Shown here one piece after another: positions 19,447-25,851 of a stretch of DNA of 64,000 nucleotides. The DNA is from Sphingomonas lacusdianchii. Lineage in GTDB: Bacteria > Pseudomonadota > Alphaproteobacteria > Sphingomonadales > Sphingomonadaceae. Numbering within the stretch: the stretch's first letter is position 1; each line of letters begins with the position of its first letter. The stretch spans positions 62,001-126,000 of the forward strand of contig NZ_JAKRET010000007.1 of assembly GCF_022664395.1 (NCBI RefSeq), in the 5' to 3' direction. The notes below the pieces were generated by a model, which had not been told where the DNA came from, did not search any database, and saw only the letters and a program-made list of their open reading frames with translations. A program made the translations under genes and the position numbers.

Positions 19447-19533
19447 GAACGGGTCAGGTTCTGGTCGTCCGGATCTAGGCCCTACGCGGCTCGAACCGCC
19501 CTACCTGTTCGCATGACGCCGCGACTGCATCGG

Positions 19534-19557
19534 AAAACGCAGACTTCTGCGTGTTTT
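19534..19557 (-). terminator. Rho-independent terminator for glpX
   Basis: ACGCAG (19537-19542) and CTGCGT (19547-19552) form a short stem around ACTT, flanked by AAAA on the left and GTTTT on the right. Read on the minus strand it lies 11 bases past the glpX stop and ends in a T-run. It can also stop transcripts arriving from the GH130 side. Confidence 0.6.
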
Positions 19558-19568
19558 CTATTAAGCGA

Positions 19569-20528
19569 TCACAGCCGGTGCTCGCCCTTCACCCAGCGGA
19601 CGGTGCCCGAGCTGGCGCGCATCACGACGCTTTCGGTGGTCATCTTGCCCTTCAGACGCTTGACTCCCTCGAGCAGCGACCCGTCGGTGACGCCGGTCGC
19701 CGCGAAGATGCAGTCGCCGCGCGCGAGTTCGGTAAGGTCATACTGCTTGTCGAGATCGGTAACGCCCCATTTGGCGGCACGCGCGCGTTCGTCGTCGTTG
19801 CGGAACAGCAGCCGCCCCTTGAACTGCCCACCGACGCAGCGCAGCGCGGCGGCTGCCAGCACGCCCTCCGGCGCGCCGCCCGACCCCATATACAGGTCGA
19901 TGGTCGTGTCGGGGTCGCTGGTCGCGATCACCCCCGCCACGTCGCCGTCGCCGATCAGCATCACGCCGCAGCCGACCGCGCGGAGCTCGGCGATCAGTGC
20001 CTCGTGCCGCGGGCGATTGAGGACGCAGACGATGATGTCGCGTGGGTCGACGCCCTTTGCCGCGGCGACCGCCGTCACATTCTCGGTCGGCGACCTGTCG
20101 AGGTCGATGATGCCGTCGGGATAGCCCGGCCCGCACGCGATCTTGTCCATATACACGTCGGGGGCATTCAGAAGCCCGCCCTTCTCTGCGATCGCTAGCA
20201 CGGCAAGGCTGTTCGGCCCGGCGGTGGCGCAGATGGTGGTGCCCTCCAGCGGATCGAGCGCGATGTCGATTTCGGGACCGGTGCCGGTGCCGACCTTTTC
20301 CCCGATATAGAGCATCGGCGCCTCGTCGCGTTCGCCCTCGCCGATCACCACGGTGCCGTGCATGTCGAGTTCGTTGAGCGCGGCACGCATCGCTTCGACG
20401 GCGGCGGCGTCGGCAGCCTTTTCGTCACCCCGCCCGACCAGCGTCGACGCGGCGATCGCCGCCGCTTCGGTGACGCGCACCATTTCGAGAACGAGGACGC
20501 GGTCGAGTGTGTTGCTGACAGGCTGCAT
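19569..20528 (-). CDS. glpX: Class II fructose-1,6-bisphosphatase
   Basis: GlpX hydrolyses fructose 1,6-bisphosphate in gluconeogenesis. The protein is 319 residues with family signatures VIGEGERDEAPMLYIGE (acidic metal site), ALDPLEGTTI (the Li-sensitive phosphatase DP-x-DGT-like site) and YMGSGGAPEGVLAA. The 5' region carries a tandem GTTAAACG repeat that may be an operator, and a short bidirectional terminator follows the gene. It is single and convergent with the GH130 gene. Confidence 0.97.
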   Translation of the reverse strand: MQPVSNTLDRVLVLEMVRVTEAAAIAASTLVGRGDEKAADAAAVEAMRAALNELDMHGTVVIGEGERDEAPMLYIGEKVGTGTGPEIDIALDPLEGTTICATAGPNSLAVLAIAEKGGLLNAPDVYMDKIACGPGYPDGIIDLDRSPTENVTAVAAAKGVDPRDIIVCVLNRPRHEALIAELRAVGCGVMLIGDGDVAGVIATSDPDTTIDLYMGSGGAPEGVLAAAALRCVGGQFKGRLLFRNDDERARAAKWGVTDLDKQYDLTELARGDCIFAATGVTDGSLLEGVKRLKGKMTTESVVMRASSGTVRWVKGEHRL

Positions 20529-20546
20529 TGGACGAAGCTCCTAACC

Positions 20547-20563
20547 GTTAAACGGGTTAAACG
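20547..20563 (-). promoter_or_regulatory. Tandem GTTAAACG repeat upstream of glpX
   Basis: GTTAAACG occurs at 20547-20554 and again at 20556-20563, one base apart, about 20-35 bases upstream of the glpX start. Tandem sites with a 9-base period this near a start codon suggest a regulator-binding site or part of the promoter. No matching regulator gene is adjacent. Confidence 0.35.
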
Positions 20564-20643
20564 AGCGATAGGCGAGCGATGCTTGCCGGGCAAGCCGCGT
20601 CGTTCGATAACAAGGCGAAGAGTCGATCGCGAAAGGCACGAGC

Positions 20644-21003
20644 ATGACGGCGTGGATCGTGTTGCTGGCGATGGTGCAGGACGAAGGCCGGGCGGCGGCG
20701 ATGATCGCGCGGGCGCGCAACATTACCCAGGTCGCGCAAGCCTGTCGCGTCGACGCCGATCCCGACGAAATCCTCGTCTGCGCGGCCCGCAATGCCGACC
20801 GGTTCCGCGTCCCGCTGACGACGGCACCGGCCGAGGGCGATCCGCGCGCCGTCGATGCGCTGGGCGAGCGCGAACGGTTGCTGGCGGTGCCGCAGCCATC
20901 GTGCGGCACGGCAGCGTTCCTGCAAGGGTGCGGCTTTGTCGGCGTGACCGCGTCGACCCGGCGCGGCGGCAGCATCGGCGCGCCGCGACCGTTAGCGAAA
21001 TAG
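20644..21003 (+). CDS. Small exported-type hypothetical protein with VC-R-DR-RV motif
   Basis: The protein is 119 residues. The N-terminus (MTAWIVLLAMVQDEG) is weakly hydrophobic and may be a short signal or anchor. The core EILVCAARNADRFRVPL resembles the VC.RR...RYRLP motif also seen in the next gene. There are four cysteines (QACR, LVCA, PSCG, QGCG). No enzymatic motif is recognisable. The start has CGAAAGGCACG upstream, an acceptable ribosome-binding site. The function is unknown. Codon bias and the shared motif support a real gene. Confidence 0.6.
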   Translation: MTAWIVLLAMVQDEGRAAAMIARARNITQVAQACRVDADPDEILVCAARNADRFRVPLTTAPAEGDPRAVDALGERERLLAVPQPSCGTAAFLQGCGFVGVTASTRRGGSIGAPRPLAK

Positions 21004-21057
21004 GCAACTATTGCGAAGATAACGGGTTGGGGAATCTAGCTTTCGGGGAGCAAGCCC

Positions 21058-21333
21058 ATGTCGATGACGCTGTTGGTCGCGCTGGTCCTGCAATCGGCGC
21101 CGGTTGCGACGAAGCTGAACGTCGCCGAACCGGTCGATTGTGTCGTTACGCCGCGCGCGCTGGGCTGTCCCGAGCGGCGCAGCGACCGCTACCGGCTGGG
21201 CGACGACGACGAACCGGCGTTCGATCGCAAGGCCGACGGGTTGAAGCAGGACGGGCGGCAGTGTGGGCTGCTCGGGTCGCAGCAATATTGCACGCGCAAA
21301 CCGCGCACGATCCTGTCGGCACCGACCAACTGA
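21058..21333 (+). CDS. Small exported-type hypothetical protein, related motif
   Basis: This is a 91-residue protein with a hydrophobic start (MSMTLLVALVLQSAPVA) that looks like a short signal peptide. Four cysteines follow (VDCV, LGCP, RQCG, QYCT), a pattern compatible with two disulfides in the periplasm. The stretch GCPERRSDRYRLGDDDEP parallels VCAARNADRFRVPL in the preceding protein. GGGGAG precedes the ATG at a suitable distance. It has no known function. A possible joint transcript with the 20644 gene is suggested by the 54-base gap. Confidence 0.6.
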   Translation: MSMTLLVALVLQSAPVATKLNVAEPVDCVVTPRALGCPERRSDRYRLGDDDEPAFDRKADGLKQDGRQCGLLGSQQYCTRKPRTILSAPTN

Positions 21334-21370
21334 ACGGACGGGACGGCCCGGTGCCGCCCCGTCCCGCTCC

Positions 21371-21886
21371 TCACGCTTCCGCCAGTTCGGCCTGCGCGTT
21401 GACCTTGTGCTCGGCCATCGAGGTCAGCTTCTCGTCGGTGGCGCGTTCCTCGGCCAGCGTCTCGGACAAGAGCGCGGCGCAGTCCTCGCGGCCCAATTGC
21501 CGTGCCCATGCGATCAGCGTGCCGTAGCGGGTGATCTCATAATGCTCGACCGCCTGCGCCGACGCGATCAGCGCGGCGTCGAGTACCTTCTTGTCGGCGA
21601 TGTCGCCGGCGACCTCGTTCGCTTCCTTGATGATGCCGTCGATCGCGGGACAGGTCACCGCCTTCTTGGTCGCGCCGTGCAGTTCGAAAACCTGCTCGAG
21701 ACGACGGATCTGCCCTTCGGTTTCGGCCAGATGGCGTTCGAACCCGGCCTTCAGCTCAGGGTCGGTCGCCTTCGCGATCATTTTGGGCAGTGCCTTGGTG
21801 ATCTGGTTTTCGGCGTAGTAAATGTCCTGGAGCTGGTGGACGAAAAGGTCGTCGAGCGTCGCGATATCCTTTGAAAACAGGCCCAT
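21371..21886 (-). CDS. YciE/YciF-type ferritin-like protein (DUF892)
   Basis: The 171-residue protein is an all-helical, ferritin-like four-helix bundle of the DUF892 family. It has DLFVHQLQDIYYAENQITKALPKM at the N-terminus, FERHLAETEGQIRRLEQVF in the middle, AVEHYEITRYGTL and the late ETLAEERATDEKL. The Glu and His positions expected for a di-iron site (E-x-x-H type) are present. Members are commonly induced under general stress. An EcfG-type promoter is visible 36-60 bases upstream. The biochemical function of the family is not settled. Confidence 0.92.
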   Translation of the reverse strand: MGLFSKDIATLDDLFVHQLQDIYYAENQITKALPKMIAKATDPELKAGFERHLAETEGQIRRLEQVFELHGATKKAVTCPAIDGIIKEANEVAGDIADKKVLDAALIASAQAVEHYEITRYGTLIAWARQLGREDCAALLSETLAEERATDEKLTSMAEHKVNAQAELAEA

Positions 21887-21921
21887 GACGGTTTCCTTCG
21901 CTGCGGGGTGATGCCCCCCTC

Positions 21922-21946
21922 AACGATGCGGAGCGGCGCCGGTTGC
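21922..21946 (-). promoter_or_regulatory. EcfG-like promoter for the DUF892 gene
   Basis: On the minus strand GCAAC (21946-21942) and CGTT (21925-21922) are separated by 16 bases. The alphaproteobacterial general-stress consensus is GGAAC-N16/17-CGTT, so there is a single mismatch. The -10 element lies 36 bases before the start codon, which leaves room for a normal leader. Confidence 0.55.
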
Positions 21947-21947
21947 G

Positions 21948-22730
21948 TCACCCACCGCGACAGGCCAGCAGTTCAACGACATCCTCAAGACGCGCCGCAT
22001 CCCCCAACGCAATCACCTCGCCGATGCTGCCGGCATGGAGCGGATCGCCCGACCAGTCGCTCATCGTGCCGCCGGCGCCCTCGACGACGGGTACCAGTGC
22101 AGCGAAGTCGTGCAGCTTCAACCCGGCCTCGACCACCAGATCGATATGGCCCGACGCCAACGTGCCATAGGAATAGCAATCGCCGCCGAGCACGGTCGAG
22201 CGAACCTTCGCCTCGACATGTTCGAAGCCGTGCAACTGCCCATCGTCGAACAGCGCCGGGCTGGTCGTCGCCAGCAGCGCGTCGGCAAGGTCGCGGCAGC
22301 GGCGGGTCTGTGCCGGCTGCCCGTTGAAGGTCGTGCCGCGCCCGACCGCGCCGAGCCAGCGTTCGCCGATGATCGGCTGATCGATGACACCGAGCACCGG
22401 CCAGCCATCCTCGACCAATGCGATCAACGTGCCGAAGATCGGCCGCCCGGCAATGAACGAGCGCGTACCGTCGATCGGGTCGAGTACCCAGACGCGGCCG
22501 CTGGTCCCGTCGCGGACGCCATATTCCTCGCCATGAATACCATCCGACGGCCGTTCGCGCTCGATCAGGGTGCGCATCGCCGCCTCCGCCTCGCGATCGG
22601 CCAGTGTCACGGGCGAGGCGTCGTCCTTGATCTCAAGGCCGTAATTGCTGCGGAAGCGCGGGCGGATCGCGGCACCGGCGGCGTCGGCCAGTTGCGCGGC
22701 AAGGGTCAGGTCGGCGGCGGTGACGGGCAT
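21948..22730 (-). CDS. hisN: Histidinol-phosphatase of the inositol monophosphatase family
   Basis: The 260-residue protein has the Mg-dependent IMPase fold. WVLDPIDGTRSFIAG is the metal-binding signature, ending in RSFIAGRP as in HisN-type enzymes. GDCYSYGTLASGHIDLVVEAGLKLHDFAALVPVVEGAGG carries the second metal ligand (here HD instead of WD). It would dephosphorylate histidinol phosphate, though a general inositol or nucleotide phosphatase role is possible. ATG 22730 was preferred over 22745 because AAAGG lies just before it. It is divergent from the phospholipase gene. Confidence 0.85.
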   Translation of the reverse strand: MPVTAADLTLAAQLADAAGAAIRPRFRSNYGLEIKDDASPVTLADREAEAAMRTLIERERPSDGIHGEEYGVRDGTSGRVWVLDPIDGTRSFIAGRPIFGTLIALVEDGWPVLGVIDQPIIGERWLGAVGRGTTFNGQPAQTRRCRDLADALLATTSPALFDDGQLHGFEHVEAKVRSTVLGGDCYSYGTLASGHIDLVVEAGLKLHDFAALVPVVEGAGGTMSDWSGDPLHAGSIGEVIALGDAARLEDVVELLACRGG

Positions 22731-22828
22731 GATGGGCCTTTGCATTGCGGAGTGCCAGATAGGCGGTCAAACGGGCAAAGCGCAAACGCTGCTCGCGGTT
22801 GTCGCAAATGGCTGGCACAGAGGGGCGC

Positions 22829-23824
22829 ATGATCGCGCTCGCCCTGCTGCTCGCCGCCCCGCAAAGCCTGCGAATCGTTGCCGAACCGCCGGCATCGACC
22901 AGTGCCGCGGAGGCCGGGGTGCAGGTCTTCGCGCTCAACGAAGGCAGCGAACCGGTCGAGGCGGTGCCGACCGAGATGACCGTCGTCGCCGCCGATGGCG
23001 CGCGGCTGCGGATCGTGCCGGTCGAACCAATGGCGGCGACCGTCGCACCGGGCGGATTCCGCGCGCTGCGCTACCGACTTGCGCCGGCCATGGTTGCGGA
23101 GGTCGCGCCGCCGGCCTCGGACGAGACGGTCGTCGCGACGGCTGAGGGCAGCAGATCGGGATTTCTCGACCGGTTCGAACCGCATGCGCCGATCTATGGG
23201 GTCTTTGGCCTCGGATCGGACGGGGCGAAACTGCAGTTCAGCCTTGCCGTCCGCCCCTTCGACGGTGCCGGGCTGTTGGACGGGGTGCGGGTCGCGTGGA
23301 CGCAGACGATGTTCTGGGCGATCGATGCGCCGTCCGGCCCGTTCCGCAGCACCAATTACAGTCCCGAAATCTATTATCAGCGCGCGCTGACCGACGATCT
23401 GGTCGGTGCGGTCGGCTATGCCCATGACTCGAACGGGCGCGATGCCGGGTCGATCGACGTCAACCGCCTGTTCGCCACCGCCAGCTATGCCCTGCCGATC
23501 GGCGATGGCTGGCAGGTAGAGGCGACGCCGAAGCTGTGGACCTATGTCGGCACCGGCTATCGCGATCTCGACCGCTATTGGGGCAACTGGTCGCTGGCCG
23601 CCGCTGTCGGGCAGGTCGATGGATTGCGGATCGCCGCGACGCTGCGCAATCCGCTGGGCAGCCGGCGTGCGGGCGAATTGTTCGCCTCCTATCCGCTGAC
23701 CCGGATCGGCGGCGGCGCCGGACTGTACGTTTTCGGACAGGCATATAGCGGTTACGGCGAGGCGATCGACGATTATCGTCTGCGCAGTTCGAGCGCGCGG
23801 CTTGGCATTGCCTTCACGCGTTAG
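22829..23824 (+). CDS. pldA: Outer-membrane phospholipase A (OMPLA-like)
   Basis: The predicted product is a calcium-dependent phospholipase A of the outer membrane that removes mislocalised phospholipids. From ATG 22829 the protein has 331 residues with a short hydrophobic signal (MIALALLLAAPQS). Residues 20-100 form an extra beta-rich segment. The 12-stranded barrel begins at HAPIYGVFGLGSDGAKLQFS (119-138). The catalytic motif YAHDSNGR places His199 and Ser201, with Asn212 in DVNRLF as the third residue, one position closer than in E. coli. YSGYGEAIDDY near the end matches the last strands. GAGGGG precedes the chosen start. Confidence 0.88.
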   Translation: MIALALLLAAPQSLRIVAEPPASTSAAEAGVQVFALNEGSEPVEAVPTEMTVVAADGARLRIVPVEPMAATVAPGGFRALRYRLAPAMVAEVAPPASDETVVATAEGSRSGFLDRFEPHAPIYGVFGLGSDGAKLQFSLAVRPFDGAGLLDGVRVAWTQTMFWAIDAPSGPFRSTNYSPEIYYQRALTDDLVGAVGYAHDSNGRDAGSIDVNRLFATASYALPIGDGWQVEATPKLWTYVGTGYRDLDRYWGNWSLAAAVGQVDGLRIAATLRNPLGSRRAGELFASYPLTRIGGGAGLYVFGQAYSGYGEAIDDYRLRSSSARLGIAFTR

Positions 23825-23864
23825 CATAACCGACCCCAAGCTCTTTCCGACAAGGAACCGCCCG

Positions 23865-24416
23865 ATGCGTATCGCTTTGCTCGCCGCCGCCCTGACCCTG
23901 CCCTTCGCCGCCCCGCTGTCGGCGGCACTCGCGCCCGGGGCGAAGGCTCCCGATTTCACCACCCAGGCGGCGATCGCGGGCAAGGCGTTCACGCTCAACC
24001 TGCGCTCGCAGTTGCGCAAGGGACCGGTCGTTCTCTACTTCTTCCCCGCGGCCTTTACCGGGGGCTGCAACGCCGAGGCGAAGGCGTTCGCCGATGCGGT
24101 CGACCAGTTCAAGGCCGCCGGCGCGACCGTGATCGGCATGTCGGCCGACCCGATCGGCAAGTTGCAGGCGTTTTCGAACGAACATTGCGCCGGTCGCTTC
24201 GCCGTCGCAAGTGCCGGCCCGCGTGTGATTCAGGGGTTCGACGTTGCGCTCGATCGTCCGGCCGGCGCCGATGGCAAGGCGCGCACCATGACCACGCGCA
24301 CCAGCTATGTCATTGGTCGCGATGGCCGGATCGCCTTCGTCCATTCCGACATGAACCCCGCCGACCATGTCCGTACCACGCTGGCGGCGGTACGCGGCCT
24401 CGCCGCGCCGCGCTGA
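23865..24416 (+). CDS. Periplasmic peroxiredoxin (AhpC/TSA fold)
   Basis: The start at ATG 23865 follows CAAGGAA and yields 183 residues with a clear signal peptide (MRIALLAAALTLPFAAPLSAALA). The mature part begins PGAKAPDF, as peroxiredoxins do. FFPAAFTGGCNAEA contains the peroxidatic cysteine in the usual place, and SNEHCAG supplies a second cysteine that may resolve the sulfenic acid, as in BCP/PrxQ types. The catalytic Thr three residues before the Cys is present (TGGC). It would reduce peroxides in the periplasm; the electron donor is not evident nearby. Confidence 0.88.
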   Translation: MRIALLAAALTLPFAAPLSAALAPGAKAPDFTTQAAIAGKAFTLNLRSQLRKGPVVLYFFPAAFTGGCNAEAKAFADAVDQFKAAGATVIGMSADPIGKLQAFSNEHCAGRFAVASAGPRVIQGFDVALDRPAGADGKARTMTTRTSYVIGRDGRIAFVHSDMNPADHVRTTLAAVRGLAAPR

Positions 24417-24534
24417 ACGGGGGGGGCCGCCCATCGTTAATCGTGGATAGAGGGTAAATCCCGGCGCAACGCGATCTTAGCAATCGGGGCATACTCCGTT
24501 GGCGAGAGTTTCGCGGGGGCGGAGGGAAGACGCG

Positions 24535-25590
24535 GTGTATCTGGAAAGAATCGGTAGCGGGACCCCGGTCGGAAACGGCCTGGTTCGTGCGATCATGGCT
24601 TTCCTCGAAAACCAGCGGCTCGAACCCACGCCCGTCAACTACACCTTCGCCTATCATGTGCTCAGCGATCCGGCGGGCGATCTTGCGCGCGAGGTCGCCC
24701 GGCGGACCGATGGCGGCGTCCGGTTGAGCGGCAGCGAGGTCGCGGAACTGGGCAACGCCATCGAAGCCGCCGCTCTGGGGCATGTCGGCCCGGCACCGAC
24801 GTGCCCGGCCGCCGCAACGGTCCCGGATGAACCGGGTCCACGCGTTGCCGAGACACAGCGCCTGGTCGCCGGGTTCGAATCGACGGTCACCGCGATGCAG
24901 GACGAAACCCGCGACTTCGGTCGCGACCTTGCTGCGAGCGCCGATGCGTTGCGCGCGGTACCGTGCATCGACATCGTGACCACGATCGCCGATCTGGCAA
25001 AGATCACCGCGACGATGCGCGCGCGTGTCGAGATCGCCGAGTCGCGGCTGGCGCAGGCAAAGCGTGAGGCGAGCGAGTTACGCGAGGAACTGGCTGCCGC
25101 GCACGAGGACGCCCGGCGCGATCCGCTCACCGAACTGCCCAATCGTCGCGCGTTCGAAGCGGCGCTGGCCGGCAAGACCGGCGGCCCGTTCCACGTCGCC
25201 TTGTGCGACGTCGATCATTTCAAATCGATCAACGACCAATATGGCCATCCGGTCGGCGACCGCGTGCTCAAGGCGATTGCGGCGACGTTGACGCGCGAGT
25301 GCGCCGGGCAACTGGTCGCACGCTATGGGGGGGAGGAATTCGCCGTGCTGCTGGACGGAATCGATCCGATGGCTGCGGGCGCCCTGCTCGAACGCGCACG
25401 ACGGGCGGTGGGAGCGCGACGCTACCGGTTGCGGGAAAGCGATACGGTGATCGACGGGATCACGCTGTCGGCCGGGCTGGTGACGCTGCGTTCGGATGAG
25501 ACGATCGTCGAAGGCGTCGCGCGGGCGGATCATCTGCTATATGCGGCGAAACGCGGCGGGCGGAACCGAATGGTTGGTGAAATGCGCTAA
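24535..25590 (+). CDS. Diguanylate cyclase (GGDEF domain)
   Basis: The GTG at 24535 is preceded by GGAGGGA (24521-24527) and was preferred over a TTG at 24499, giving 351 residues. Residues 1 to about 150 form an alpha-helical sensory region typical of alphaproteobacterial cyclases (NQRLEPTPVNYTFAYHVLSDP). A coiled coil (MRARVEIAESRLAQAKREASELREE) precedes the GGDEF domain. The active site is RYGGEEF, fully intact, so it should make cyclic di-GMP. The inhibitory RxxD site before it is missing (CAGQ instead), so product inhibition there is unlikely. There are no transmembrane segments. Confidence 0.93.
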   Translation: MYLERIGSGTPVGNGLVRAIMAFLENQRLEPTPVNYTFAYHVLSDPAGDLAREVARRTDGGVRLSGSEVAELGNAIEAAALGHVGPAPTCPAAATVPDEPGPRVAETQRLVAGFESTVTAMQDETRDFGRDLAASADALRAVPCIDIVTTIADLAKITATMRARVEIAESRLAQAKREASELREELAAAHEDARRDPLTELPNRRAFEAALAGKTGGPFHVALCDVDHFKSINDQYGHPVGDRVLKAIAATLTRECAGQLVARYGGEEFAVLLDGIDPMAAGALLERARRAVGARRYRLRESDTVIDGITLSAGLVTLRSDETIVEGVARADHLLYAAKRGGRNRMVGEMR

Positions 25591-25618
25591 CTGCTGGCGG
25601 AGATTGCGCCAATATCGC

Positions 25619-25636
25619 GAGAAGGAGGCGCTTCTC
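25619..25636 (+). terminator. Small hairpin after the diguanylate cyclase gene
   Basis: GAGAAG (25619-25624) and CTTCTC (25631-25636) pair around GAGGCG. It lies 29 bases past the stop codon. The stem is short and no T-run follows directly, so this is only a weak terminator candidate. Confidence 0.3.
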
Positions 25637-25649
25637 TGGAATTAAGTCG

Positions 25650-25671
25650 TTTGTAAACAATCACTTACAAA
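25650..25671. promoter_or_regulatory. TTTGTAA-N8-TTACAAA palindrome
   Basis: A perfect 7-bp inverted repeat (25650-25656 and 25665-25671) in an AT-rich island ends one base before the -24 box of a sigma54-like promoter. Its symmetry suggests a dimeric regulator site. The position so close to the promoter would fit repression, or an activator that binds unusually near. Confidence 0.5.
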
Positions 25672-25672
25672 T

Positions 25673-25689
25673 TTGGCATGACCCCTGCA
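25673..25689 (+). promoter_or_regulatory. Sigma54-type (-24/-12) promoter
   Basis: TTGGCATG-ACCC-CTGCA matches the RpoN consensus YTGGCACG-N4-TTGCW at all but two positions, with the invariant GG (25675-25676) and GC (25687-25688) exactly 12 bases apart. Transcription would start near 25700 and reach the small ORF at 25746 after a leader of about 45 bases. Confidence 0.6.
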
Positions 25690-25745
25690 AAGCGCTCCGC
25701 ATCGCCGGTGAAATGGTTCACACGGCCAAGCAAGGAGTAACTTCG

Positions 25746-25850
25746 ATGACCCGTCTCGACCTTCGCCAGCAGTTCGCCGCCGCCTTTGCCGCGTTCTTCG
25801 TTTCCGCCGTCCTGTTGTCGGCCGCCGCACCCGTCGTACCGATCGCCTGA
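25746..25850 (+). CDS. 34-residue single-helix membrane protein (small ORF)
   Basis: ATG 25746 follows AAGGAG (25732-25737) with an 8-base gap, an excellent ribosome-binding site. The frame ends at TGA 25848-25850. The product begins with a short charged stretch (MTRLDLRQQF), continues with an Ala/Phe/Val-rich helix, and ends APVVPIA. It could be a membrane-spanning microprotein or an uncleaved or cleaved signal-like peptide. It is too short for family recognition. A sigma54-like promoter and palindrome lie just upstream, and the convergent FAD-enzyme gene ends one base after it. Confidence 0.6.
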   Translation: MTRLDLRQQFAAAFAAFFVSAVLLSAAAPVVPIA

Positions 25851-25851
25851 A

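Noticed and set aside
19465..19510. GGTTCGAGCC motif on the minus strand suggesting a tRNA T-loop
   Set aside because: No matching acceptor, D or anticodon stems can be folded around it.
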